Below are positions 29,517-38,051 of a DNA stretch of 64,000 nt, piece by piece. Each line of letters starts with the position of its first letter. Positions within the stretch are counted from its first letter, which is position 1. The stretch comes from Nostoc piscinale CENA21 (GTDB lineage: Bacteria > Cyanobacteriota > Cyanobacteriia > Cyanobacteriales > Nostocaceae), in contig NZ_CP012036.1 of the NCBI RefSeq assembly GCF_001298445.1, positions 1,221,091 to 1,285,090 on the forward strand, written 5' to 3'. The position numbers and the translations under genes are program-made. Under the pieces are notes generated by a model. It was not told where the DNA came from. It did not search any database and worked only from the letters and a program-made list of their open reading frames with translations.

Positions 29517-29563
29517 TTTATGGGTATTTCCCTTATTATTTTTTAAGGGAAAATACCCATAAA
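29517..29563. terminator. Strong hairpin between the two porin genes
   Basis: TTTATGGGTATTTCCCTTA (29517-29535) pairs with the facing segment at 29544-29563 with one bulged A. It lies 32 bp past the stop of porin 2 (minus strand) and 37 bp before the start of porin 1. It can act as a terminator or attenuator setting the ratio of the two porins, or as a processing site. Confidence 0.7.
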
Positions 29564-29595
29564 TCTTGTTTTTATTATATCACGTAGGTGTGATT

Positions 29596-31224
29596 TTAGA
29601 AAGTGAAAGTTGTGCGGAGTGTACCGACATAGATGGTATCGTTTCGATCGTTATTTTCAGGATTGAAAATCACCAACAAGCCAGGAGTCACTTGAATGTT
29701 GTTGCTAACTTTGATTTTGTAGAGACCTTCCAAATGATAAGCTGTGTCTCCATCTCTACGATTAGCAACAGGAGTATCCGTAACTGTTGGCTGCTGACCA
29801 AATACAACACCTAGTACGTTACCTTCTTTACCAAAATCTTTGAGGGCTAAGGTTCCAGCCCAGTAGACAACTTCTGCATCTCTACCTCTATTTGGGCCAG
29901 TTTCGGCTACAGCATTGGAGTAGCCAGCCCAACCACCAATGGTTAATTTAGAACTAGGCTGAAAGCTCGCCTGTATACCGTAGTGATTACCTGTGGTAGC
30001 AACACCAGTACCAAAGGGAGCGATCGCATTGAAACTACCAGTATTTCCTGTGAAATTAACGTTGTTAGTTCCACCATTTCTGGCACCGTCATAAGTATGG
30101 GCGTAAGCGAAACCAATATTAAAGGCTTTACTGGGTTTAAATTCTAGTTGTCCAAAAGCTGCATAGTCGCCGTTGAACAAGCCAAAACCTGCATCGGGGT
30201 TACTGGCTTTAGATGCTAAATAAGCTCCGGTCAAGCTAATAGCACCTTTAGGGTTGAGAGTAACTGTTAAACCAGCACCACCAGAACCTAGACGATAAAT
30301 CGGGCTGAAACGTCCGTAACGTGAAATTGCACCTGTACCACTGCTTCTAAAGTCTGGGTTGAAAACGTTGACGTTCTCCCACAACTCAGCAGTGTTGGCA
30401 TCAACTTTTACCCGAATATAATCGCTCAAATTGAAAGCGTAGTTAAGTTTATCAACTTGAACTTGGTTAGAAGTATTGTCTACAAAAGCCAGGCGGGTTT
30501 GATTTGTACCAGTTACATTGGGTGTAGCATTGACGTTATTCCCAGATTGTAACCGGACTTGCAGTTGATCTGTGCCTGTGAAGCTGCTTAATAAGTTTAA
30601 ACGTACCCGGTAGTCAAAAGTAGTGTTAGAAGTTAAATCCCGTGTTGGTGTCTGAGGATTGGGTACTGCTTGGTTGTCACCAAAAACTTGAGTTGCGTCA
30701 AAAACTGCTTCACCAACTAACTTGGTGGTAGTAGAAAATTGGTTTGCTTCTAATTCAGCAGTGCGAGCTTCTAGCGCATCTACTCGACCACGCAGAGTTG
30801 CCAATTCCGCAGAAAACTCTTCTTGTAAACGTTGTAATGTGGCTAAGTCTTCTTTGGTAACTAAATCGGCTGTAGCTGTCGCAATTAGTTCGTTAACCCT
30901 GTCTAAACAAGCATTCAAACCAGCCGCAAACTCATAACGAGTTAAAGCCCGGTTACCCCGATATGTACCGTTGGGATAACCTGCAATACAACCGTAACGT
31001 TCTACTAAAGACTGTAACGCTTGGAATGCCCAATCTGTTGGTTGTACATCCGAAAACTGGGATACGGATGTTACTTGACCCATACTGTCATTTTGTTGGG
31101 TTAATTGTGCAACAGTTGTAATCTGCTCGTTAGCTTCTCCAGCTAAGGCGCTGTTAGCTGCTAATAAAGACGCAGCTAAAACTGCTGGACTAACTTTTAG
31201 TACATTCCAAAAAATTTTGCTCAT
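29596..31224 (-). CDS. Iron-uptake-type porin, SLH domain plus OprB-like barrel (copy 2)
   Basis: About 542 residues from ATG 31224 (a GTG lies 15 bases further upstream). Same architecture as the neighbouring porin: signal peptide to NSALAG, SLH domain, coiled-coil linker, OprB-like barrel ending GTLRTTFTF. The N-terminal ~165 mature residues are almost identical to copy 1, while the barrel differs by many substitutions and loop indels (for example FGDNQAVPNPQTPTRDLTSN here versus FGDDRADTDTDSSNNADLNE). It is the first gene of the pair in transcription order. A Crp-family regulator gene ends 132 bp upstream on the same strand. Confidence 0.9.
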   Translation of the reverse strand: MSKIFWNVLKVSPAVLAASLLAANSALAGEANEQITTVAQLTQQNDSMGQVTSVSQFSDVQPTDWAFQALQSLVERYGCIAGYPNGTYRGNRALTRYEFAAGLNACLDRVNELIATATADLVTKEDLATLQRLQEEFSAELATLRGRVDALEARTAELEANQFSTTTKLVGEAVFDATQVFGDNQAVPNPQTPTRDLTSNTTFDYRVRLNLLSSFTGTDQLQVRLQSGNNVNATPNVTGTNQTRLAFVDNTSNQVQVDKLNYAFNLSDYIRVKVDANTAELWENVNVFNPDFRSSGTGAISRYGRFSPIYRLGSGGAGLTVTLNPKGAISLTGAYLASKASNPDAGFGLFNGDYAAFGQLEFKPSKAFNIGFAYAHTYDGARNGGTNNVNFTGNTGSFNAIAPFGTGVATTGNHYGIQASFQPSSKLTIGGWAGYSNAVAETGPNRGRDAEVVYWAGTLALKDFGKEGNVLGVVFGQQPTVTDTPVANRRDGDTAYHLEGLYKIKVSNNIQVTPGLLVIFNPENNDRNDTIYVGTLRTTFTF

Positions 31225-31355
31225 TATCTTAACTCTCACTCACACCCACTAGTGCAATATATGGCTGTATTTTGGCTACAATTGCTGCTTTTTTTCAGGG
31301 TATTCACTAATAATTACAGGCATCAATATATCAGAAGGGATGCAACCAACACAAG

Positions 31356-31976
31356 TTAATAAACATTGTTTTTAACTATAGTTTGGGTAGTAAATTTATT
31401 TGGTAAACGCAAAATAATCCGCCGCTTGTATCTTAACAATACCCCTTCTTCTTCAAATTGTTGTAATAGTCTGGTAATTGTCACCCTAGTGGTGTTTAAA
31501 ACTTCGGCAATTTCTTGATGGGTGATGTTGATGTCGATAACTCGATCTTGTTCAACATTCCGTCCAAATTTGTCACTCAGCCAAACCAAAAATTTCCATA
31601 AACGCAGGGAAATGGGCTTGAGATGGACAATGCTTAAAAGCTCTTCTGATTGTTGAATATGAGCAAATAAACCTGCTATATCTTGATGCCAGAGATAAGC
31701 AGGTACAATACTTACTTCGACACTGGTTAGACATTCAATTTGGTAGGGTTTGACTTTCGATAGGGGAGAGCCAATCAAATCTCCTGGCCCCCAATAACCT
31801 AAAGTGATGAAGGTTCCATCCTCAGCCCAAGTGAGGGTACGAACTGCACCACGTTCGATGCGCCAGATGACCTCGTTTCTTAGGGGAATAATTTCTTTGC
31901 GGGCAAAGATTTTTAGTGATAATTGTTCACTAACAGATGCCGTGGATAATGTTGGTGTCAAACTAGTAGATGTCAT
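31356..31976 (-). CDS. Crp/Fnr family transcriptional regulator
   Basis: 206 residues from ATG 31976 (MTSTSLTPTL); a TTG frame extends to 32033. The N-terminal part is a cyclic-nucleotide-binding-like beta roll (RIERGAVRTLTWAEDGTFIT, YWGPGDLIGSPL). The C-terminal winged helix is INITHQEIAEVLNTTRVTIT, whose recognition helix is followed by LLQQFEEEGVLLRYKRRIIL. It is not NtcA: the NtcA sensor residues are absent. The porin pair downstream on the same strand is a possible target, by position only. Confidence 0.85.
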   Translation of the reverse strand: MTSTSLTPTLSTASVSEQLSLKIFARKEIIPLRNEVIWRIERGAVRTLTWAEDGTFITLGYWGPGDLIGSPLSKVKPYQIECLTSVEVSIVPAYLWHQDIAGLFAHIQQSEELLSIVHLKPISLRLWKFLVWLSDKFGRNVEQDRVIDINITHQEIAEVLNTTRVTITRLLQQFEEEGVLLRYKRRIILRLPNKFTTQTIVKNNVY

Positions 31977-32110
31977 TATAAATTTTATGGTATCTGGTGA
32001 AAGTTTTGATTTTTTACAAGGCGATCGCAGCAAAATTATTGAGGTTAATTTCTAACAGCTATTTGCTTGATAAATTTATAATAATTTCTAGCTAAATAAT
32101 AAATGTTTGA

Positions 32111-34360
32111 TTATGTGGCTAATTGAATATTTTGATATGTTTTGTTAGTAGATATTGTCGTTTTTGTGATAGAGATAACCGCAGGTTTTGGTGGTGCATT
32201 TGGTGTTTTGTCAGGCCAATTAGAACCAATGGGAACTTGACGAGTTTGCAAAAATTCTTCACCCGTGGTAGAGGTAACTACAAATTGTCTGGTTTCCATT
32301 GCTTGGTTTTTTCTTGTCCCATTTGTTTCACCTGGATGTTGTATAGATAAAAACATAGTTGTTTGATCATTTGTGAAACAAGGGCCTGTAGTTTCACATT
32401 CCATTGGCCCCATTGCAAATAAAAATGCTTTGCCTGCATCTCCACCACTAGTAGGGATAAACCACATAGAATTATTGCCAAACAACCCAGATAAACTCAC
32501 AGATTTTCCGGGTTCTGTGTTGCGGTTGTTCACGGCGTTATTGAGTTTGGTGGTGGAAATATCTGTCACCATCCAGACATTACCTTGACGGTCTAGTAAT
32601 AAGTTATCTGGATTGGCAAAACCCATCCCACCTGCGGCTGGTTCTCCACCTGTGGCTAACATTTGCCAACGAAAACTCATAGCGGCGGGGTCTTTGTTAT
32701 CTTCAGTTAAGCGCATCACCCAGCCGTATTCATAACCTGTTTCACCTTGGGGACTTTTAAACACTCGCACGTCGGAACCACCTTGTTTGTCTGGCGCACC
32801 AGAAGTAAAACTGATGTATAAATCGCCGTTGGGGGCAATTTCTGTATCTTCTGGACGCGCTGTGCAGGTAGCACCTGCGGCATTGGCTGCGTAATGTGCA
32901 TCAATTAAAATTGCGCCTTGCTTTTCTTCGGAGTTGCCTGTGTAAAGGTCTGCGAGTTTTTGATACTTTTGTTTGTACTGGGCGATCGCTTCATCTTTGG
33001 TGACTGCAAAATAACCCGCAGTGGGTTCGGTTGTTTCAGCTTTGGTTCCGAGTGGCAACAAAATGATATTACCAGCAATCTGACTCGGCACATCTGGATT
33101 TACAGGAGTCTCGGCTTTTAGGGGTATCCAGATACCAGTACCATCGGCGTTGAATTTGGCGGCGTACAGCATTCCCTGTTGTAATAGCCGTGAATTTGCC
33201 TTGTCTTGGGGATTTTTGACTTGATCACGGCTGACAAATTTATATATATGTCCACCACGGCGATCGCATCCTGAATAAAAGGCTAGTGGTTTACCTGCTT
33301 CTACCCACACACCGACAGCTTCATGGCGATAACGTCCTAACCAAGTGTGTTTCGTCCCGTAATCTTGGGGGTTAGCGGGGTCAATTTCCACAATCCAACC
33401 ATATTTATTACCGGCTAAACCAAACACATTTCCTTGTCCGAATAATTCTTCATCACCCAAAGCAAAGGGCAATGTCCCAGGGTCAAAAGCTGTACCATCA
33501 GCATAAACTGGTTCAGGTACTTGGGCTTGGAAGTTTTCTTCGGCACTCAGCACTGTACCCCAAGGTGTTGTTCCCCCTGCACAGTTGGCAAAAGTACCAA
33601 TGATGCGATCGCCCAGTTTATCTATATACCCCTGACCTGTTTGCTTGCGAAATATTGCCACGGCTGGGCCTGTAGCTTTTAAATAGCGATTATCTTTTAA
33701 GCCCGAAATTCCACTAATGCGTCTATCTGCTGGGGAATTGGTTCTTTCCCACTTGCCATTGGCTGTTTTTTGCAGGGAAATGACACCTAACCCTTGGTCG
33801 ATTAAGGCTGCTTGACAAATTTCGGCAATTTGAGATTTTACTGGGTCATTATCTGGCAAATTATATGCGTTAATGGCAGTTTTTACTGAATTTGGGCTGT
33901 TTAAAGCTGTTTTCACCTCAGCAAACGGTAATGATTGACCAATGACTTGCTGATAGGTTTCCATCCAAGGAATCGCACTGATATACTCAAAGTTCACTGC
34001 CAGATAGCCAGCATTTTCTGTGGTGGAGATAAACGATAAATAATCGTTGTTGTAACCAAACCGCGAATCCCCGACTTGATCACCCCAAGCAGCAATGACT
34101 TGATATCCAAACCCTTCTGGCAGTACCAAGTCATCTACGACTTCATAACTACTATATTGGACTTGTTGTTCTCGATTGAAGTCTGCCGTTTCTAAAGGAA
34201 TCGGCCCTTTGATGGGTTTAAACGAAAATGCCGATTCTCCTACTGATGATGTGTTTCTTTGCGTCGTTGTCTTTTGACCGCAACTTGTGAGATTAGCCAG
34301 TGCCAATGCACTTGCGCTACCTCCCATTAATAGCAATAAATCTCGACGCTTGATACTCAT
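32111..34360 (-). CDS. phoX: PhoX-type alkaline phosphatase
   Basis: 749 residues. The N-terminus is a Tat signal with a lipobox-like end (SIKRRDLLLLMGGSASALAL, then LTSCGQ). The body is the DUF839/PhoX beta-propeller: LPEGFGYQVIAAWGDQVGDS, GGTTPWGTVLSAEENF, YGWIVEIDPANPQDYGTKHT and RYRHEAVGVWVEAGKPLAFY are typical metal-site segments. PhoX enzymes are Ca2+/Fe-dependent periplasmic phosphomonoesterases. A Pho-box-like direct repeat lies 52 bp upstream (34412-34430), and the sphR-sphS-phoU genes follow immediately upstream, so phosphate-starvation control is likely. Confidence 0.92.
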   Translation of the reverse strand: MSIKRRDLLLLMGGSASALALANLTSCGQKTTTQRNTSSVGESAFSFKPIKGPIPLETADFNREQQVQYSSYEVVDDLVLPEGFGYQVIAAWGDQVGDSRFGYNNDYLSFISTTENAGYLAVNFEYISAIPWMETYQQVIGQSLPFAEVKTALNSPNSVKTAINAYNLPDNDPVKSQIAEICQAALIDQGLGVISLQKTANGKWERTNSPADRRISGISGLKDNRYLKATGPAVAIFRKQTGQGYIDKLGDRIIGTFANCAGGTTPWGTVLSAEENFQAQVPEPVYADGTAFDPGTLPFALGDEELFGQGNVFGLAGNKYGWIVEIDPANPQDYGTKHTWLGRYRHEAVGVWVEAGKPLAFYSGCDRRGGHIYKFVSRDQVKNPQDKANSRLLQQGMLYAAKFNADGTGIWIPLKAETPVNPDVPSQIAGNIILLPLGTKAETTEPTAGYFAVTKDEAIAQYKQKYQKLADLYTGNSEEKQGAILIDAHYAANAAGATCTARPEDTEIAPNGDLYISFTSGAPDKQGGSDVRVFKSPQGETGYEYGWVMRLTEDNKDPAAMSFRWQMLATGGEPAAGGMGFANPDNLLLDRQGNVWMVTDISTTKLNNAVNNRNTEPGKSVSLSGLFGNNSMWFIPTSGGDAGKAFLFAMGPMECETTGPCFTNDQTTMFLSIQHPGETNGTRKNQAMETRQFVVTSTTGEEFLQTRQVPIGSNWPDKTPNAPPKPAVISITKTTISTNKTYQNIQLAT

Positions 34361-34411
34361 TTATATCAGTAAAGCGATAGTTCCTGTGATTTCCGATACT
34401 TTAATCACCCA

Positions 34412-34430
34412 AGGTTAAGAATAGGTAAAA
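34412..34430 (-). promoter_or_regulatory. Pho-box-like direct repeat upstream of phoX
   Basis: On the minus strand the sequence is TTTTACCT-ATT-CTTAACCT: two 8-bp repeats with a 3-bp spacer, as in the cyanobacterial SphR/PhoB box (consensus near CTTAACCT). Further upstream (minus strand) a second, weaker pair, GTTAAAAC-TTG-CTTAACTG, is out of phase. The site is 52 bp from the phoX start codon. Confidence 0.75.
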
Positions 34431-34498
34431 ATTCAGTGAAATCTAACTCAGTTAAGCAAGTTTTAACTTTTTGGTAATTCAAAATACTAGCAAGTTCA

Positions 34499-34529
34499 GA
34501 TCCTCGACTTCTCAAAGAAGTCGAGGATC
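34499..34529. terminator. Perfect 14-bp hairpin between phoU and phoX
   Basis: GATCCTCGACTTCT (34499-34512) and AGAAGTCGAGGATC (34516-34529) pair without mismatch around a three-base loop. It lies between the phoU terminator and the phoX promoter. GATCCTCGACTTCT hairpins recur in cyanobacterial intergenic DNA, so it may be a dispersed repeat rather than a dedicated terminator. Confidence 0.6.
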
Positions 34530-34545
34530 TCTTGATTTCTCAGCT

Positions 34546-34594
34546 AAAAAAATGGAGAATTGGCATATCTAAATTTCCAATTCTCCATTTTTTT
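34546..34594. terminator. Intrinsic terminator of the sphR-sphS-phoU transcript
   Basis: AAAAAAATGGAGAATTGG (34546-34563) and its exact complement at 34577-34594 form an 18-bp stem with a 13-base loop and A/T runs on both sides. It lies 75 bp past the phoU stop. Confidence 0.8.
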
Positions 34595-34668
34595 ATGTTG
34601 TATTTAGTAACAAAAGATTTGCTAAATCATCAATTCAATAATTGGGAAAAATTTCTCATCGATTGTTA

Positions 34669-35335
34669 TTAACCACGTTGACCAGTGACAATATATGCTA
34701 CTCTCTGACCAATATTAGTAGCGTGATCTGCCATCCGTTCTAGACAACGAATTGCCAGTGCCAACAAAATAATTGGCTCTACCACTCCCGGAATATCCCG
34801 TTGTTGAGCTAAAGTTTGATAAAGGCGATCGTAAGCATTATCTACAGCATCATCTAAGTGCTTAATTCCCCGTCCGCCAGCTTCATCTAAATCGGCCAAA
34901 GCTACCAAGCTAGTTGCTAACATCGCTTGGGCATGGTGTGACATGATTTCAATTTCTGGTAAAGATGTATGAGGTGTATAAGGGAAAAGTTTAACTGCGA
35001 TTTTGCCTAAATCTTTGGCATAATCTCCTATACGTTCTAAATCTCGGACTAATTGCATAAAAGCACTCAAACAGCGCAAATCTTGCTCTGTTGGTGCTTG
35101 GGTCATGATAGCTGTACAGTCTGATTCTATTTGTCTATAAAAACGGTCAATTTTTTTTATCTAATTGAGGAAGTTCTTCAGCAGCTGTGAGGTTACGAGC
35201 AAATAACGCTTGGTGGCTGAGGCGAAATGATTGTTCTACCAAAGCCCCCATACGTAAAACATCTCGTTCTAAGCGCCTGATGGCACGCGCCAACTGAGAA
35301 CTGTCAGGGTTGGGATTATAAACGACAGCTTCCAC
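34669..35335 (-). pseudogene. phoU: Phosphate signalling protein PhoU, frameshifted in an A8 run
   Basis: From GTG 35335 (EAVVYNPNPDSSQLARAIRR), the likely start because family members begin here; a TTG frame extends to 35398, overlapping sphS. The first part ends at ...ELPQLDKKN and TGA 35147. The run of eight A's (35151-35158) should be seven, giving LDKKIDRFYRQIESDCTAIM joined to the second part, MTQAPTEQDLRCLSAFMQLV, which has the PhoU repeat RDLERIGDYAKDLGKIA and ends LERMADHATNIGQRVAYIV. PhoU restrains the histidine kinase when phosphate is plentiful. If truly broken, the Pho response could be deregulated. It is the third gene of sphR-sphS-phoU. Confidence 0.85.
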
Positions 35336-35363
35336 ACTTGTATTCTCAAAAGTGAAGATACTA

Positions 35364-36689
35364 TTAACTATAGTCTTGGCTTTGAGAGTTCGCCACAACT
35401 TCAGGGAGGGTTAGCTGCATCCAAGCCCCACCTGTTTGGGGATGGTTCATGGCTTTAATGGAACCACCATGTGCTAAGAGAATTTGCCGGACGATCGCTA
35501 AACCCAAACCATTCCCAACAATTGAACCAATGGAATTATCTTGTAAAGGGGAATGAGTTCTGGCTTGATCTCCGCGATAAAATCGCTCAAAAATATGCGG
35601 TAAATCTGCTTCGGAAAAACCTGTCCCAGCATCAATTAAATTTATTTCTAACAAGGGAGATATCGAATTATTTTGATGATTATCTTCAGAAAATTTAATT
35701 TTTGCTTCTACTTGAATGTTGGTGCTAGGAGAACTGTATTTAATACTATTGTCAAGCAAATTGAGAAAAACTTGATAAATCCTGGCTTGATCAGCTTTTA
35801 CCCAAATATCTTCCGGCCCAGAATAGTGCAGGGAAAGGTGTTGTCTTTGTGCTAAGGGTTCTAATGTTTCCCAAACAGATGTAATGAGCGATCGCATTTC
35901 CACTGGTTCCAAATGCAATTGCATTTTGGGGTTAGCTTCGATTTGCGTCAGTTCTAACCAGCCTTGTACCAAGCTAATCAGTCGGTCAACTTCTTGCATC
36001 AGGCGGTCAACCCAGCGATTTAAAGGTGGTTCTAAGCGATGTTGTAAGGTTTCTGCAACCAGCCGAATAGAAGTTAATGGTGTTCTGAGTTCGTGTGCTA
36101 AATCGGAAAATGAGCGATCGCGTTGTTGATTTACGTCCAAAAGTGGTTGACGATTTTCTAAAAATACGCCTACTTGACCATTGGGTAAGGGCAAACCAGA
36201 GGCGCGTAAGGTCATAGACTTGATGGTAGGTAATTCGGCTGGATTGTCGGATGAGGGATGAAATAACCACTCTTTGGTTTGGGGTTTTTGGCGATCGCGT
36301 GTTTGCTCAACCAACCGATCTAATTCATACGACCGCACCAATTCTAACAACAAGCGCACCTGTCCTGGTTGCCATCGTTGCAGATATAAAATTTCTCGCG
36401 CTTGTTCGTTGCACCACAGCAATTGATTTTCTTCATCTACTTGCAAATATCCTATCGGTGCAAAATCCAATAGGTCTTGATAAGTTTGTAGGGATTGCTG
36501 TAAATCTTGGCGCTGATGCTGTAATGTCTTGATTTCCTGACGCAAACGAGGTAATAGCGGTAGAGCAACATCCTTAGAACTAGAGTAGGGTTGAAGAACT
36601 CTCCCCAAGTAACGGTTTAATTGAATCTGTTGCCAAATCCAAAACCCAATACCTACCGCCAAACCTAGAATTAATCCCAATAAGAACAT
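35364..36689 (-). CDS. sphS: Phosphate-sensing histidine kinase SphS (PhoR-like)
   Basis: 441 residues. One N-terminal hydrophobic segment (MFLLGLILGLAVGIGFWIWQ) anchors it. Residues ~70-170 are a PAS-like domain (YQDLLDFAPIGYLQVDEENQ). The HisKA motif is FSDLAHELRTPLTSIR with the phospho-accepting His. The ATP-binding domain has NLLDNSIKYSS (N box), DAGTGFSEADLPHIFERFYR and NGLGLAIVRQILLAHGG. It lies between sphR (60 bp upstream) and phoU, the usual order of the cyanobacterial phosphate sensor operon. Confidence 0.93.
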   Translation of the reverse strand: MFLLGLILGLAVGIGFWIWQQIQLNRYLGRVLQPYSSSKDVALPLLPRLRQEIKTLQHQRQDLQQSLQTYQDLLDFAPIGYLQVDEENQLLWCNEQAREILYLQRWQPGQVRLLLELVRSYELDRLVEQTRDRQKPQTKEWLFHPSSDNPAELPTIKSMTLRASGLPLPNGQVGVFLENRQPLLDVNQQRDRSFSDLAHELRTPLTSIRLVAETLQHRLEPPLNRWVDRLMQEVDRLISLVQGWLELTQIEANPKMQLHLEPVEMRSLITSVWETLEPLAQRQHLSLHYSGPEDIWVKADQARIYQVFLNLLDNSIKYSSPSTNIQVEAKIKFSEDNHQNNSISPLLEINLIDAGTGFSEADLPHIFERFYRGDQARTHSPLQDNSIGSIVGNGLGLAIVRQILLAHGGSIKAMNHPQTGGAWMQLTLPEVVANSQSQDYS

Positions 36690-36749
36690 TGTGAGTCCCA
36701 GTTGCTAGTTGCGTCGTGATTAATAAAAACTAACAACTATCTTCACCAA

Positions 36750-37502
36750 TTATCCGAAACGATAGCCAAATCCTCTCACAGTCACAATATATTCGGGGTG
36801 GCTAGGGTCTAACTCTAACTTCTCACGCAACCAGCGAATGTGAACATCCACAGTCTTGCTATCCCCAACAAAATCTGGCCCCCAAACCTGATCTAACAAC
36901 TGCTCCCGCGACCAAACTCGCCGCGCATAACTCATAAACAATTCCAACAACCGGAATTCTTTCGGGGAAAGATTGACTTCTTGACCCCGCACTAGTACCC
37001 GACATTCTTGGGGGTTTAAGGTAACGTCTTTGTATTTCAGAACTGGTAATTGCGGTAAAGTGCTTAAACGTTGACGACGCAGCAGTGCGCGACAGCGAGC
37101 CACTAATTCCCGCATACTAAATGGTTTGGTGAGATAGTCATCTGCGCCAACTTCTAAACCCAACACGCGATCAGTTTCACTACCCTTAGCACTCAACATC
37201 AAAATCGGCACTGGATTGCCTTGATGGCGCAGTAAGCGACAAATATCTAAACCATTGATTTGCGGCAACATCAAGTCAAGAATCACCAAATCAAAAGGAA
37301 ACTCACCGGAGTTGGGTTCATAACTTTTGAGATACTCGATCGCAACCCTTCCATCTGGCGCTGTCACGACCCCATAGCCTTCCTCCTCCAGTGCTACAGA
37401 TAGCATCTCTTGGATTAACTCTTCATCTTCTACCACTAGAATCTGACTTGTGTGTCCGATATCTGCTCTGGCAGAATACTTGGTCGATTCACTGGTGTAC
37501 AT
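36750..37502 (-). CDS. sphR: Phosphate response regulator SphR (PhoB-like)
   Basis: 250 residues from ATG 37502 (MYTSESTKYS); a GTG nine bases upstream is possible. The receiver domain (QILVVEDEELIQ) has the acidic pocket and phospho-Asp in LVILDLMLPQ and Lys in YLTKPFSMREL. The OmpR/PhoB winged helix follows (LSPKEFRLLELFMSYARRVW, then VDVHIRWLREKLE ... VRGFGYRFG). It should bind the Pho boxes upstream of phoX (34412-34430) and phoD (49275-49315) in this window. Confidence 0.93.
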   Translation of the reverse strand: MYTSESTKYSARADIGHTSQILVVEDEELIQEMLSVALEEEGYGVVTAPDGRVAIEYLKSYEPNSGEFPFDLVILDLMLPQINGLDICRLLRHQGNPVPILMLSAKGSETDRVLGLEVGADDYLTKPFSMRELVARCRALLRRQRLSTLPQLPVLKYKDVTLNPQECRVLVRGQEVNLSPKEFRLLELFMSYARRVWSREQLLDQVWGPDFVGDSKTVDVHIRWLREKLELDPSHPEYIVTVRGFGYRFG

Positions 37503-38051
37503 TGATATCACAAAAGTCTGCCCTGTGCTTGTATCAATATGAGAAACGAGTCAATTATCTAATCTCTCGGTGCATTTACTGTCGCACCTGAGCAAATTAC
37601 TTTGCAAAAAGTAACATATATAACAGTCATGTCTACAAACATTATAAAGCACATTTGTTGCATATTAGCAAAAAACTTGTTGTCAAACTTCACACTCAGG
37701 TGTTATGTAGTTTGCTGTTATCTGCTTTAAGTTGCAGACTAGGTGATTCTACACTGCCACATCTCCCAAAAACAAGCTTTTCACGTCAACCATCATTCTC
37801 TCTTGACAAGGGTGAATGAGTTTGAGTATATTTGTTAGTACAAAATTACTATAAAGCTTCTCGTAGAAGCCATACCAACAACAAAGCAGTACGATTAATC
37901 AACATCGTACTGGATTTTCAGTATTTCTTCATTCCAGTATTTGTACTGAACAAAAATCACTGTTTTAAAGGTTACTCTGATGTCTGCATAGGGTAGCTAT
38001 TGGTATGGTTTGCTACCCAATCAATTCATTGCTAATTAAGGGAGTTTGAGT
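37503..38051. other. Long intergenic region upstream of sphR and of the coiled-coil genes
   Basis: A 549-bp AT-rich divergent promoter region. A short hairpin (GGGTAGC 37991-37997, GCTACCC 38012-38018) sits in the leader of the coiled-coil gene. No convincing Pho box or other gene was seen. Confidence 0.5.

Noticed and set aside
27848..31224. Carbohydrate-selective (sugar) porin function
   Set aside because: The OprB family name is inherited; cyanobacterial SLH-OprB porins of this type mostly pass ions and iron, so sugar specificity is not claimed.
31240..31275. NtcA-like GTA-N8-TAC site upstream of porin 2
   Set aside because: The nearest match, GTATTTTGGCTAC, has seven bases between the half-sites rather than eight.
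37503..38051. Pho box in front of sphR
   Set aside because: No pair of CTTAAC-like 8-mers at 11-bp spacing was found in this region, unlike the phoX and phoD promoters.
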